Source: Pseudomonas leptonychotis
GTDB taxonomy: Bacteria > Pseudomonadota > Gammaproteobacteria > Pseudomonadales > Pseudomonadaceae
Length of the DNA: 64,000 bases
Assembly: GCF_004920405.1 (NCBI RefSeq)
Contig: NZ_RFLV01000005.1
Span: forward strand, 124,001 to 188,000
Direction of reading: 5' to 3'
Part shown: one piece after another, positions 1-9,896 of the stretch
Numbering within the stretch: the stretch's first letter is position 1
Layout: each line of letters starts with the position of its first letter
Position numbers and translations under genes: made by a program
Notes under the pieces: model-generated
The model's database searches: none
What the model was told of the DNA's origin: nothing
The model's input: the letters and a program-made list of their open reading frames with translations, nothing else

Positions 1-174
1 TCAGCTGCCCTCAACCAAGGCAGCACTATCAAACTGGCGGTGATGACTCCATCCAAACGAGTGATTAACACCCCACACAACTTATCATTCGAATGGATTG
101 GCCTACATTCGTCTCGCGGGCAAATCTTGCCCCTTGCGCCCCTAAGGGCTATCAACAGTGTTTCCGCTCAGTGA
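1..174 (+). other. Open frame at the left edge, possible 3' end of a gene
   Basis: Frame 1 is open from the first base to a TGA at 172-174, 57 codons with no start inside the window that must be used. It could be the end of a gene that begins outside. I recognise no family in the translation, and an open run of this length is expected by chance a few percent of the time. The following gene starts only 9 bp after this stop, so the frame could also simply be its leader. Confidence 0.2.
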
Positions 175-183
175 GTACCTGCC

Positions 184-1191
184 ATGACCGCTCCACTCAA
201 CCGCCAATTTCTGCTCGCGCAACGCCCTGTCGGCCTGCCGAGCCGCGAGACCTTCAGTTATGTAGAAAACAGCGTCGGCGAACCCGGCGCGGGGCAGATT
301 CTGGTGAAAAACGCCTACCTGTCGCTGGACCCGGCCATGCGCGGCTGGATGAACGATGCCAAATCCTATATTCCGCCGGTCGGTATTGGCGAAGTGATGC
401 GCGCGCTCGGCGTGGGTGAAGTGATCGCCTCGCAGCACCCCGACTTTGCCGTGGGCGATCATGTAAACGGCGCCCTGGGCGTGCAGGATTATTTCCTCGG
501 CGAGCCCAAGGGCTTCTACAAGGTCGACCCCAAACGCGCACCGCTGCCGCTGTACCTGTCGGCGCTGGGCATGACCGGCATGACCGCCTACTTCGCCCTG
601 CTTGATGTTGGCGCGCCGAAAGCCGGTGAAACCGTGGTGATCTCCGGCGCAGCGGGTGCCGTAGGCAGCGTGGCCGGACAAATCGCCAAGCTCAAAGGTT
701 GCCGTGTGGTGGGCATCGCCGGCGGCGCGGACAAGTGCAAGTTCTTGATCGATGAGCTGGGCTTTGATGGCGCCATCGACTACAAAAATGAAGAGGTCAT
801 CGCTGGCCTCAAACGCGAGTGCCCGAAGGGCGTGGACGTGTATTTTGACAACGTCGGTGGCGACATTCTAGATGCGGTGCTGACTCGCTTGGCCTTCAAA
901 GCGCGGGTGATCATTTGCGGCGCGATCAGCCAATACAACAACAAAGAGAACGTCAAAGGCCCAGCAAACTACCTCAACCTGCTGGTCAACAGTGCGCGCA
1001 TGGAAGGCATGGTGGTGATGACTTACGCCCCACGCTTTGCCGAGGCGGCTGCGGAGATGGGCGGCTGGTTGGCCAGCGGCAAGCTGAAGTCCAAGGAAGA
1101 TATTGTCAGCGGTTTGCAAACCTTCCCGGAAACCCTGCTCAAGCTGTTCAGCGGTGAAAATTTCGGCAAGTTAGTGCTTAAAGTCGACTAA
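184..1191 (+). CDS. NADP-dependent zinc-free oxidoreductase, MDR superfamily (CurA/prostaglandin reductase type)
   Basis: A 335-residue medium-chain dehydrogenase/reductase of the leukotriene B4 dehydrogenase/CurA group, which reduces the C=C bond of alpha,beta-unsaturated ketones with NADPH. The N-terminal GroES-like part contains the LSLDPAMRGWM segment typical of the group. The Rossmann part carries GAAGAVGSVAGQIAKLKG (about residues 156-173) followed by VVGIAGGADKC and YFDNVGG. There are no zinc-ligand cysteines of the alcohol dehydrogenase type, so no catalytic zinc is expected. The length is normal. It is transcribed towards relA and shares the intergenic inverted repeat with it. There is only a weak ribosome site before the ATG. 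The natural substrate is unknown; the family call is firm. Confidence 0.88.
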   Translation: MTAPLNRQFLLAQRPVGLPSRETFSYVENSVGEPGAGQILVKNAYLSLDPAMRGWMNDAKSYIPPVGIGEVMRALGVGEVIASQHPDFAVGDHVNGALGVQDYFLGEPKGFYKVDPKRAPLPLYLSALGMTGMTAYFALLDVGAPKAGETVVISGAAGAVGSVAGQIAKLKGCRVVGIAGGADKCKFLIDELGFDGAIDYKNEEVIAGLKRECPKGVDVYFDNVGGDILDAVLTRLAFKARVIICGAISQYNNKENVKGPANYLNLLVNSARMEGMVVMTYAPRFAEAAAEMGGWLASGKLKSKEDIVSGLQTFPETLLKLFSGENFGKLVLKVD

Positions 1192-1198
1192 GCCCAAA

Positions 1199-1259
1199 CA
1201 GGGTCAGTCGCTTAGGTTGTGGGCCTACCAGGGTCATACTGCCTAAGCGTCTGACCCTG
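1199..1259. terminator. Long inverted repeat between convergent genes, probable bidirectional terminator
   Basis: Arms at 1199-1216 and 1242-1259 pair at 17 of 18 positions (CAGGGTCAGTCGCTTAGG against its complement) around a 25-base loop. A third copy of CAGGGTCA lies in the loop at 1229-1236. The structure sits between the stop of the oxidoreductase and the stop of relA. It lacks a clear T tract, so it may end transcription poorly or be a small repeat element. Confidence 0.5.
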
Positions 1260-1279
1260 GCCCCCTCTGCATCGCGGCA

Positions 1280-3523
1280 TCAGGAAACCCGATGACGCCG
1301 GGCTTCGATGATATTCGGCAGCTGGCTGATACGCCCCAACAAACGGCCCAGCGCGTCCAGCCCGGGGATTTCGACGGTGATCGATATGGACGCGGTGTTG
1401 TCATCCTTGTTCGAGCGCGTATTCACCGCCAGCATGTTGAGCTTCTCGTTGAGCAGCATCTGAGTCACGTCACGCAGCAGCCCTGAACGGTCGTAAGCAC
1501 GGATGATGATGTCCACCGGATAAGTCTGCACCGGTACCGGCCCCCAGCTGACCTGAATAATCCTTTCAGGCTCACGTCCGGCCAACTGCAACACCGAGGC
1601 ACAATCTTGGCGGTGAATGCTGACGCCACGACCCTGGGTGATGTAACCCACAATCGGATCGCCCGGCAGCGGCTGACAGCAACCAGCCATCTGCGTGAGC
1701 AGGTTGCCCACGCCCTGAATCTGAATATCGCCACGCTTGCCCGGTTTGAAGCCCAGCGCCTTGCGTGGGATCAACTCAAGCTGCTCGTTAACGCGATCAG
1801 GCTCAACCAACTGCTGCGCCAGATTGACCAGCTGCGCCAGGCGCAAATCGCCCGCGCCCAACGAGGCAAACATGTCTTCGCTGGTTTTCATGTTGGCCTT
1901 CTCAGCCAACTTTTCAAAGTCCACATGCGGCAGCGCCAAACGCTGCAACTCACGCTCAAGCTGGGCTTTACCCGCAGCAACGTTTTGATCACGGTCCTGC
2001 AACTTGAACCAGTGAACAATCTTGGCCCGCGCCCGCGAGGTGGTGACGTAACCCAGGTTGGAGTTCAGCCAGTCACGGCTCGGTGTGCCGTGCTTGCTGG
2101 TGATGATTTCCACCTGCTCACCGGTTTGCAGGCTGTAAGTGAGCGGCACAATACGCCCGTTGATCTTGGCGCCGCGGCAGTTGTGACCAATCTCAGTGTG
2201 CACCCGGTAAGCAAAATCCAGCGGCGTTGAGCCTTTCGGCAAGTCGATGGCATGCCCGTCCGGGGTAAACACATAAACCCGGTCCGGCTCAATATCGACG
2301 CGCAGCTGTTCGGCCAGACCGCCAATATCCCCCAGTTCTTCATGCCATTCGAGTACTTGGCGCAGCCAGGAAATTTTCTCTTCGTAATGATTGGAGCTGG
2401 CTTTGACGTCGGTGCCCTTGTAACGCCAGTGCGCACATACGCCCAGCTCGGCCTCTTCGTGCATGGCCTGGGTGCGAATTTGCACTTCCAGCACCTTACC
2501 TTCCGGGCCAAGTACCGCGGTGTGCAGTGAGCGGTAGCCGTTCTCCTTGGGGTTGGCGATGTAATCGTCAAACTCCTTGGGAATATGCCGCCACAGGGTG
2601 TGTACGATGCCCAACGCGGTGTAGCAATCACGCACTTGCGGCACCAACACGCGCACCGCACGCACGTCATAGATCTGGCTGAACTGCAGGCCCTTGCGCT
2701 GCATTTTTCGCCAAATCGAATAAATGTGCTTGGCTCGGCCACTGATATCCGCCTGCACGCCGGTGGCTTCCAGCTCGCCACGCAACTGCCCCATCACCTC
2801 ATTGATGTAGTGTTCGCGGTCCAGCCGGCGCTCATGCAGCAGCTTGGCAATCTGCTTGTACTGATCCGGTTCCAGGTAGCGAAAAGACAGGTCTTCCAGC
2901 TCCCATTTGATATGGCCGATGCCTAAGCGATGGGCCAGAGGCGCATAGATATCGAACACCTCACGGGCCACACGCTGGCGTTTCTCATCGTCGGCTTCTT
3001 TTACCGCACGAATCGCACAGGTGCGCTCGGCCAGCTTGATCAGCGCCACGCGCACGTCGTCGACCATGGCCACCAGCATTTTGCGCAGGTTTTCCACCTG
3101 CGCTTGGGAGCCGAGCACCAGCGAGTCACGCGGGTTCATCGACGCGCTGATCGCCGCCATGCGCAACACGCCCTCAACCAGCTTGGCCACCACCGGACCG
3201 AAGCGCTGATGCACCAACGCCAACGGCACTTTGCCTTCGCGTACGCAGCGGTAGATAACGGCAGCAACCAGCGAATCCTGGTCGAGCTTGAGGTCAGCCA
3301 GAATTTCGGCGATCTCCAGCCCGGAACGAAAGCTCGACGCGCCCTCAGTCCATAGGTTTTTCGCAGCATTGGCTTGCTGTTCGGCCTCGCGGGCGAACTC
3401 GCAGGCCTCACGCAGGGCATCCCGATCCAAGGCTGGATCGACACTCAGTACATGCCCGAGCCAGGCTTCAAGGTTGATGCTGCCGTCGTCATTGATCGGC
3501 TGATGCGCTCTGACCTGAACCAT
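1280..3523 (-). CDS. relA: GTP pyrophosphokinase RelA, (p)ppGpp synthetase I
   Basis: RelA makes (p)ppGpp from GTP/GDP and ATP when uncharged tRNA sits on stalled ribosomes. From the chosen ATG (3523) the product is 747 residues and begins MVQVRAHQPI, preceded by GGAAGG nine bases upstream. A longer frame reaches 3601 but adds unlikely sequence. Domains in order: an inactive HD-like region, the synthetase domain, a TGS domain starting near VYVFTPDGHAIDLPKGS, a zinc-finger/helical region with GCCQPLPGD, and a C-terminal ACT domain. The synthetase has EFDD (the EXDD motif of monofunctional RelA, where SpoT-type enzymes have RXKD) followed by NGYRSLHTAV. It is the last gene of cysM-rlmD-relA, 171 bp after rlmD. 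Confidence 0.97.
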   Translation of the reverse strand: MVQVRAHQPINDDGSINLEAWLGHVLSVDPALDRDALREACEFAREAEQQANAAKNLWTEGASSFRSGLEIAEILADLKLDQDSLVAAVIYRCVREGKVPLALVHQRFGPVVAKLVEGVLRMAAISASMNPRDSLVLGSQAQVENLRKMLVAMVDDVRVALIKLAERTCAIRAVKEADDEKRQRVAREVFDIYAPLAHRLGIGHIKWELEDLSFRYLEPDQYKQIAKLLHERRLDREHYINEVMGQLRGELEATGVQADISGRAKHIYSIWRKMQRKGLQFSQIYDVRAVRVLVPQVRDCYTALGIVHTLWRHIPKEFDDYIANPKENGYRSLHTAVLGPEGKVLEVQIRTQAMHEEAELGVCAHWRYKGTDVKASSNHYEEKISWLRQVLEWHEELGDIGGLAEQLRVDIEPDRVYVFTPDGHAIDLPKGSTPLDFAYRVHTEIGHNCRGAKINGRIVPLTYSLQTGEQVEIITSKHGTPSRDWLNSNLGYVTTSRARAKIVHWFKLQDRDQNVAAGKAQLERELQRLALPHVDFEKLAEKANMKTSEDMFASLGAGDLRLAQLVNLAQQLVEPDRVNEQLELIPRKALGFKPGKRGDIQIQGVGNLLTQMAGCCQPLPGDPIVGYITQGRGVSIHRQDCASVLQLAGREPERIIQVSWGPVPVQTYPVDIIIRAYDRSGLLRDVTQMLLNEKLNMLAVNTRSNKDDNTASISITVEIPGLDALGRLLGRISQLPNIIEARRHRVS

Positions 3524-3694
3524 CTTGCTTACCTTCCCTACGCTACGCACCGTGCGTAGCGAACAGTCGCCAGCCATTAATGGGCTGACCAGTTTGACCA
3601 CCTAAGGCGCAATCCCTGTGCGCCCCTGCTGCACCGAGTTAAGGGTTGGGCCGGATAAAACCCAGCACGTGCCACCCTATCTCGATGCGTCTAT

Positions 3695-5047
3695 TTACTG
3701 CCGAACAAACAGCGCCATGGCTTCAACATGAGCCGTTTGCGGAAACATATCGAGGATGCCGGCCCGCTCAAGCCGGTAACCTTGCGCCTGCAACTCGGCG
3801 CTGTCGCGGGCCAATGTCGTCGGGTTACACGACACATACAGCACGCGTTTGACGCCCAGCGCCGTCATCTGCTTGACCATCTGTAACGCACCATCACGTG
3901 GCGGATCGAGCAGCGCAGCAGCAAAACCGCCCTGCATCCAGCCAGCCTCGACCAGCGGGTTGGACAGGTCGGCCTGGTAAAAGTGCGCATTGCTTAAGCC
4001 GTTGTTCAAGGCATTTTCTGCGGCGCGCTCGACCATGCTCGCCACCCCCTCTACCGCCACCAATTCACGCACCCGTTGGGCCAGGGGCAAAGCAAAATTG
4101 CCCAGGCCGCAGAACAGATCCAGCACTCGTTCATCGGCTTGCGGCGCAAGCCAGTCGAGCGCTTGCGCGACCATGGCATCGTTGACCGGCTGGTTGACCT
4201 GAACAAAGTCGCCAGGGCGGTACGCCAGATCGAGGTTGTAACGTTCCAGGCGGTAACTCAGCGACTGATCGGGCTCAACCGGCATTGGCTCAGTCACGCC
4301 GTGCAACCACAGCTGTGCATTGTGCGTGGTGCAGAAAGCCTGCAAGCGGGCTAGGTCCGCGTCATTCAATTCAGCGGTGTGTCGTATCAGCACAGCATTG
4401 CTGCTGCCACTGAACAACTCGACATGACCAATGGCTTGGGGTTTATCCAGCTCACGCAATGCCTGCGGTAACGCGCGCAGGATCGGCTGCAAGGGCTGTA
4501 CCAGAACCGGGCAATCGGTGATGGCGAGAATGTCCTGGCTGGCTGCTGCGCGAAAACCCACATCCAGACGCTTGGCCTTTTTGTCCCAGAGCACGGCGAT
4601 ACGGGCACGGCGTCGATAGCCCAGTTCAGGACCCACCAAAGGCGCGGCCCACTCCTGCGGTTGCAGGTCCGCCAAACGGCTCAACTGCTCACTGAGCATG
4701 CGCTGTTTGAGGGCAAGCTGATCATCATGGGGCATATGCTGCAGGCTACAGCCGCCACAGACTTTGGCGTGAACGCAGGCCTCATTACGACGCTCGGCAC
4801 TGGCCGTCAGAATGCGCTCGACGCGTGCCTCGACCACCTTGCCGTGAGCACCCAGCACCCGCGCCTCAACTTGCTCGCCCACCAGCGCGCCACTGACAAA
4901 CCAGGTACGCCCCTCAACAAAGCCGATGCCCCGACCGTCATTGGCTAGGCGCTCAATCGTCAGTTTCTGTTTCTTGCCCACCGGTACTTGCGGCGCACGG
5001 GTGCCACCGCTGGGCTGAAAGCGTAGACCGCCGTCTTTCTTCGCCAT
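3695..5047 (-). CDS. rlmD: 23S rRNA (uracil-1939-C5)-methyltransferase RlmD
   Basis: SAM-dependent enzyme that makes 5-methyluridine 1939 in 23S rRNA. The 450-residue product has an N-terminal TRAM domain, then the iron-sulfur cysteines in [15 protein letters not shown] with the fourth in TDCPVL. The methyltransferase core shows [15 protein letters not shown] (SAM binding), DPPRDGA and [11 protein letters not shown], whose cysteine is the usual nucleophile. Its ATG overlaps the cysM stop by one base (TGATG), so the two are translationally coupled. The same gene order beside relA is usual in Pseudomonas. Confidence 0.96.
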   Translation of the reverse strand: MAKKDGGLRFQPSGGTRAPQVPVGKKQKLTIERLANDGRGIGFVEGRTWFVSGALVGEQVEARVLGAHGKVVEARVERILTASAERRNEACVHAKVCGGCSLQHMPHDDQLALKQRMLSEQLSRLADLQPQEWAAPLVGPELGYRRRARIAVLWDKKAKRLDVGFRAAASQDILAITDCPVLVQPLQPILRALPQALRELDKPQAIGHVELFSGSSNAVLIRHTAELNDADLARLQAFCTTHNAQLWLHGVTEPMPVEPDQSLSYRLERYNLDLAYRPGDFVQVNQPVNDAMVAQALDWLAPQADERVLDLFCGLGNFALPLAQRVRELVAVEGVASMVERAAENALNNGLSNAHFYQADLSNPLVEAGWMQGGFAAALLDPPRDGALQMVKQMTALGVKRVLYVSCNPTTLARDSAELQAQGYRLERAGILDMFPQTAHVEAMALFVRQ

Positions 5048-5943
5048 CAGTTACTTGGTACGTCGTAAACGCCACTGGACAGGTAACGGTCGCCGCGATC
5101 ACAGATGATCGCGACCATCACCGCATTCTCGACTTCCTGGGACAAACGCAGCATGGCCGCCACCGAACCACCAGAGGACACGCCGCAGAAGATGCCTTCC
5201 TCACGCGCCAGGCGGCGCATCACGTCCTCGGCTTCCTGCTGGCCCATGTCGATAATGCGGTCAACTCGCTCGGCCTGGTAGATGCTCGGCAGGTACTCCT
5301 GCGGCCAGCGGCGGATACCCGGGATTGCCGCACCTTCCATCGGTTGCAGGCCGACAATCTGTACGTCTGGTTTCTGTTCTTTCAAGAAACGCGAGACACC
5401 CATGATGGTGCCCGTAGTGCCCATGGAACTGATGAAGTGCGTGATCTCGCCACCTGTTTGCTGCCAAATTTCCGGGCCGGTGCTGGTGTAGTGGGCAATC
5501 GGATTATCGCCATTGGCGAACTGATCGAGCACCTTGCCTTTGCCGTCGGCCTGCATCTGCAATGCCAGGTCGCGCGCCTCTTCCATACCGCCGACCAGAA
5601 TGAGCTGCGCACCGTAGGCGGTCATCGCCGCCTTGCGCTCGGCCGTGGAGTTGTCCGGCATGATCAGCACCATGCGGTAACCCTTGATCGCGGCGGCCAT
5701 GGCCAGGGCGATGCCAGTGTTGCCGCTGGTGGCTTCGATCAGCACATCACCCGGTTGGATGTCCCCACGCGACTCGGCGCGAGTGATCATCGACAACGCT
5801 GGACGGTCTTTTACCGAGCCTGCCGGGTTGTTGCCTTCCAGCTTCAGCAGCAAGGTATTGCTGGTGTTACCCGGCAGGCGCTGCAGGCGCACCAGCGGGG
5901 TGTTGCCGATGCAATCGGCGATGGTTGGGTAATGCGGGCTCAT
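5047..5943 (-). CDS. cysM: Cysteine synthase B, O-acetylserine (thiol)-lyase
   Basis: PLP enzyme making cysteine from O-acetylserine and sulfide or thiosulfate. I start it at the ATG at 5943 ([16 protein letters not shown]), giving 298 residues. An upstream extension to 6078 runs into the gacS promoter region and looks non-coding. The PLP lysine is K45 in [12 protein letters not shown], and the substrate loop [12 protein letters not shown] is intact. The CysM-type region [12 protein letters not shown] and the C-terminal [10 protein letters not shown] segment are present. It is divergent from gacS with 150 bp between the starts and is the first gene of the cysM-rlmD-relA operon. Confidence 0.96.
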   Translation of the reverse strand: MSPHYPTIADCIGNTPLVRLQRLPGNTSNTLLLKLEGNNPAGSVKDRPALSMITRAESRGDIQPGDVLIEATSGNTGIALAMAAAIKGYRMVLIMPDNSTAERKAAMTAYGAQLILVGGMEEARDLALQMQADGKGKVLDQFANGDNPIAHYTSTGPEIWQQTGGEITHFISSMGTTGTIMGVSRFLKEQKPDVQIVGLQPMEGAAIPGIRRWPQEYLPSIYQAERVDRIIDMGQQEAEDVMRRLAREEGIFCGVSSGGSVAAMLRLSQEVENAVMVAIICDRGDRYLSSGVYDVPSN

Positions 5944-6093
5944 GGCGAACGAGATAATCCAAACGCAAAGAAGGCCGCCATGATACCGGCAAACCTTACT
6001 CGGCCATACAACAGAGCCGCTGCAAGCAACAGCATTTGCCATAAGAGCGAGCGCAGCCGCTAAACTGCGCAAGGACATTACAGGAGGCAGCGC

Positions 6094-8844
6094 GTGATAA
6101 AGGATTTAGGCATCAAGGGCCGTGTGCTTATGCTCACGCTGCTACCCACCAGCCTGCTGGCGCTGGTGCTTGGCGGCTATTTCACCTGGGTGCAGCTGTC
6201 CGGCTTACAGGGGCAACTGTTGCAGCGCGGGCAGATGATTATCGAGCAGCTCGCGCCGCTGGCCGCACCGGCCCTGCATGTCGGTGATAGTGAGGTGCTG
6301 CAGCGCATTGCCAGTCAGGCGCTGGAGCAACCGGATGTACGCGCCGTCAGTTTCCTCGCCGCCCAACGCAATACACTGGCCCACGCGGGGCCGAGCATGC
6401 TCAATCCATCGCCAGACACTTACGATGAACAAGCAGCGCAAAACAGCAACCCCAACGCCACACGTTTTCTCCTGCCGGTGTATCAGCAACACTTGAGCCT
6501 CACCGGCAAAGCCACCAGCGAGCCGGCTAATCAATTACTCGGCTGGGTCGAGCTGGAGCTGTCGCACCACAGCACCTTGCTCAGCGGTTACCGCAGCCTG
6601 CTCGCTAGCCTGTTATTGATCGCCACCGGGCTGATGGTCACTGCCCTGCTCGCCGTGCGCATGAGCCGCACCATCAACGACCCGCTGCGGCAGATCAAAC
6701 AAAGCGTCGCCCAGCTCAAAGACGGCCACCTGGAAACCCGCCTGCCGCCACTCGGCAGCCATGAGTTGGACGAGCTGGCCTCCGGCATCAACCGCATGGC
6801 CGAGTCGCTGCAAAATGCCCAAGAAGAGCTGCAACACAGCGTCGACCAGGCCACTGAAGACGTGCGTCAGAACCTGGAAACCATCGAGATTCAAAACATC
6901 GAACTGGACTTCGCGCGAAAAGAGGCCCTGGAGGCCAGCCGCATCAAGTCCGAATTCCTTGCCAATATGAGCCATGAAATTCGCACGCCGCTCAACGGCA
7001 TTCTCGGTTTCACCAACCTGTTGCAGAAAAGCGAGCTGACCCCGCGCCAGCAGGATTACCTAGGCACTATCGAAAAATCCGCCGACAGCCTGCTGGCGAT
7101 CATCAATGAGATTCTCGACTTCTCGAAAATCGAAGCCGGCAAGCTGGTACTGGAAAATATCCCGTTTAACCTGCGTGACCTGCTGCAGGACACCCTGACC
7201 ATCCTCGCCCCGGCCGCCCATGCCAAGCAGCTGGAGCTGCTCAGCCTGGTCTACCGCGATACACCGCTGTCGCTAATCGGTGACCCGCTGCGGCTCAAGC
7301 AGGTGCTCACTAACTTGGTGAGCAACGCAATCAAGTTCACCCGTGCCGGCACCATTGTCATGCGCGCCATGCTCGAAGACGAAAGCGCTGACCGCGCACA
7401 GCTGCGCATCAGCGTGCAAGACACCGGCATCGGCCTCTCCGATGAAGACTTGCGCGAGCTGTTCCAGGCCTTCAGCCAGGCCGATAACTCACTGAGCCGC
7501 CAAGCCGGCGGCACCGGCCTGGGCCTGGTGATTTCCAAACGGTTGATTGAACAAATGGGCGGCGAAATCGGTGTCGACAGCACACCTGAGGAAGGCTCGG
7601 AATTCTGGATCACGTTAAGCCTGCCCAAAGCCCGCGATGATGCCGAAGATCTGCCGCGTCCACCCTTGCTCGGCCGCCGTGTGGCGGCTCTGGAACATCA
7701 CGACCTGGCCCGCCAGGCCCTGCAACATCAACTCGAAGACTGCGGCCTGCAGGTCAGTGGTTTTGACAACCTCGACAACCTGCTCAGCGCCGTGGCCGAG
7801 GCGCGGCATAGCACCCAGCCGATTGAACTAGCGGTGCTCGGCGTCAGCACCCAGACCCTGCCGCCGGAGCGCCTCGATCAGCATATTTGGGAACTCGAAC
7901 GCCTGGCCTGCAAACCTATGCTGCTGTGCCCCACCACCGAGCAATCGCTCTATCACAGCCTGTTGCCGGACGCTTACAGCCAGCTGCAGGCCAAGCCTGT
8001 CTGTACGCGCAAACTGCAACGGGGCCTGGCCGAGCTAGTCAGCCCGAGGCTGAGCCGCAGCGAAAACCAGCACAGTGCACCCAGCCGCCCACCCCTGATT
8101 CTCTGCGTTGACGATAACCCGGCCAACCTGCTGCTGGTGCAAACGCTGTTGGAGGACATGGGCGCGCAAGTAAGCATCGCCGGCAGCGGCTATGAAGCGG
8201 TGGAGAAAGCCGCCGCACAGACCTTCGACCTGATTTTTATGGACGTGCAGATGCCTGGCATGGATGGCCGTCAAGCCACCGAAGCGATTCGTCAGCAGGA
8301 AAATCAACACGGGCAAAGCCCGGTGCCCATTGTTGCGCTAACCGCCCACGCGTTGGCCAACGAAAAGCGTGCGCTGCTGCAAAGCGGCCTGGATGACTAC
8401 CTAAGCAAACCGATCAGCGAGCGCCAGCTCGCCCAAGTGGTGCTTAAGTGGACAGGCCTGGCCCTACGCAACCAGAGCATCGCACACACCGGCATCACTA
8501 CTGAGCATCACCATCTCAGCGTGCTGGACGCCGAAGAAGGTCTGCGCCTGGCCGCCGGCAAACCCGACCTGGCTGCCGACATGCTGAGCATGCTACTCGC
8601 CGGTCTGCCCGGTGATCGTCAGGCTATTCGCCAGGCCCGCGACAGCGGCGAACGTAACGCCTTGATCGAGCGCGTCCATCGCCTGCACGGCGCCACCCGC
8701 TATTGCGGTGTACCGCAGCTGCGCGCGGCCTGCCAGCGCAGCGAAACCCTGTTGAAACAAAACGATCCTGCCGCCCAGCAGGCTTTGGACGAGTTGGATG
8801 CCGCCATAGAACGGCTGGCCCACGAGGCTGAAGTCAACGCCTGA
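6094..8844 (+). CDS. gacS: Hybrid sensor histidine kinase GacS (BarA family)
   Basis: Membrane sensor of the GacS/GacA system, which turns on the small RNAs that titrate RsmA/CsrA. The 916-residue protein starts at a GTG with AGGAGG seven bases upstream. Order: transmembrane segment about 10-32, periplasmic sensor region about 35-165, second transmembrane segment about 168-189, HAMP about 190-243, HisKA with His294 in NMSHEIRTPLNG, HATPase with ISVQDTGIGLS and GGTGLGLVISKRL, a degenerate receiver, a receiver with phospho-Asp717 in FMDVQMPGMDG, and a C-terminal Hpt domain with His862 in VHRLHGATRYCG. All phosphorelay residues are present, so it should be active. It partners GacA, which is not in this window. 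The stop is followed 32 bp later by ldhA. Confidence 0.96.
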   Translation: MIKDLGIKGRVLMLTLLPTSLLALVLGGYFTWVQLSGLQGQLLQRGQMIIEQLAPLAAPALHVGDSEVLQRIASQALEQPDVRAVSFLAAQRNTLAHAGPSMLNPSPDTYDEQAAQNSNPNATRFLLPVYQQHLSLTGKATSEPANQLLGWVELELSHHSTLLSGYRSLLASLLLIATGLMVTALLAVRMSRTINDPLRQIKQSVAQLKDGHLETRLPPLGSHELDELASGINRMAESLQNAQEELQHSVDQATEDVRQNLETIEIQNIELDFARKEALEASRIKSEFLANMSHEIRTPLNGILGFTNLLQKSELTPRQQDYLGTIEKSADSLLAIINEILDFSKIEAGKLVLENIPFNLRDLLQDTLTILAPAAHAKQLELLSLVYRDTPLSLIGDPLRLKQVLTNLVSNAIKFTRAGTIVMRAMLEDESADRAQLRISVQDTGIGLSDEDLRELFQAFSQADNSLSRQAGGTGLGLVISKRLIEQMGGEIGVDSTPEEGSEFWITLSLPKARDDAEDLPRPPLLGRRVAALEHHDLARQALQHQLEDCGLQVSGFDNLDNLLSAVAEARHSTQPIELAVLGVSTQTLPPERLDQHIWELERLACKPMLLCPTTEQSLYHSLLPDAYSQLQAKPVCTRKLQRGLAELVSPRLSRSENQHSAPSRPPLILCVDDNPANLLLVQTLLEDMGAQVSIAGSGYEAVEKAAAQTFDLIFMDVQMPGMDGRQATEAIRQQENQHGQSPVPIVALTAHALANEKRALLQSGLDDYLSKPISERQLAQVVLKWTGLALRNQSIAHTGITTEHHHLSVLDAEEGLRLAAGKPDLAADMLSMLLAGLPGDRQAIRQARDSGERNALIERVHRLHGATRYCGVPQLRAACQRSETLLKQNDPAAQQALDELDAAIERLAHEAEVNA

Positions 8845-8876
8845 TGGCGGTCTATCGCAAAGAGCCAAGGAGTCCC

Positions 8877-9869
8877 ATGCGCATCATGCTGTTCAGCAGC
8901 AAGCCATACGACCAGCAGAGTTTTCGCACTGCGGGGTTCCCGGACGACTGGCAGCTGAATTTTCAGCACGCACACCTGAGCCGGGACACTGCAGGCCTGG
9001 CCGCCGGGTATGAAGTGGTTTGCGCCTTTATCAATGACGACCTCAGCGCCGCCGTGCTGCAGCAACTGGCCGCCGGCGGTACACGGCTGATTGCCCTGCG
9101 TTCGGCCGGCTACAACCATGTCGACCTGCACGCCGCGCGTGCCCTCGGCCTGACGGTGGTGCGGGTGCCGGCTTACTCACCGCATGCCGTCGCCGAACAT
9201 GCGCTGGCGCTGATCATGACCCTCAACCGACGCACCCACCGCGCCTTCAATCGCACCCGCGAAGGTGACTTTTCCCTGCACGGGCTGATTGGCTTCGACC
9301 TGCATGGCAAAAGTGTCGGCATTATCGGTGCCGGGCAAATCGGCCTGACCTTTGCGCGGATCATGGCCGGTTTCGGCTGTAACCTGCTGATCCATGACCC
9401 GCAGCCCATCGCCAATTTGCCGGTCGGCGCGCGCCAGGTCGAGCTGGATCACCTGCTCGAAAGCAGCGACATCATCAGCTTGCACTGCCCACTCAACGCC
9501 GCCACCCAGCACCTGATCAACGCCGCGCGTTTGCAGCAGATGCAGCGCGGCGTGATGCTGATCAATACTGGACGCGGCGCCCTGATCGATACCCCGGCAC
9601 TGATCGGTGCACTGAAAAGCGGGCAGCTGGGCTATCTGGGGCTGGATGTTTATGAAGAAGAAGCCGAGCTGTTCTTCGAGGATTGCTCTGAGCAACCGCT
9701 GCAGGATGATGTGCTGGCGCGCCTGCTGAGCTTCCCCAATGTACTGATCACCGCGCATCAGGGCTTTCTCACCCACGAAGCATTGGCGGCAATTGCCGCC
9801 ACCACCCGCGACAACATCGCCGCCTGGCTGGCCGACGCACCGATTAATCAGCTGCTTCCTGCCGCGTGA
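8877..9869 (+). CDS. ldhA: D-2-hydroxyacid dehydrogenase, probable fermentative D-lactate dehydrogenase
   Basis: NADH-dependent enzyme of the D-isomer 2-hydroxyacid dehydrogenase family, reducing pyruvate to D-lactate. I start at ATG 8877 (MRIMLFSSKPYDQQ), with AAGGAG just upstream. A longer frame from 8844 overlaps the gacS stop. The product is 330 residues. Visible are the catalytic arginine in ALRSAGYNHVDL, the nucleotide fold GIIGAGQIGLTFA, INTGRGALIDT, LDVYEEEAELFFED and the catalytic histidine in ITAHQGFLTHEAL. Position after gacS matches the Pseudomonas ldhA locus. Confidence 0.92.
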   Translation: MRIMLFSSKPYDQQSFRTAGFPDDWQLNFQHAHLSRDTAGLAAGYEVVCAFINDDLSAAVLQQLAAGGTRLIALRSAGYNHVDLHAARALGLTVVRVPAYSPHAVAEHALALIMTLNRRTHRAFNRTREGDFSLHGLIGFDLHGKSVGIIGAGQIGLTFARIMAGFGCNLLIHDPQPIANLPVGARQVELDHLLESSDIISLHCPLNAATQHLINAARLQQMQRGVMLINTGRGALIDTPALIGALKSGQLGYLGLDVYEEEAELFFEDCSEQPLQDDVLARLLSFPNVLITAHQGFLTHEALAAIAATTRDNIAAWLADAPINQLLPAA

Positions 9870-9896
9870 TAGCATTTGTGCCTATCTGGAGGATTC

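Noticed and set aside
5944..6078. Longer start of cysM at 6078
   Set aside because: The extra 45 residues are out of line with the family, and the added DNA covers the promoter region of gacS.
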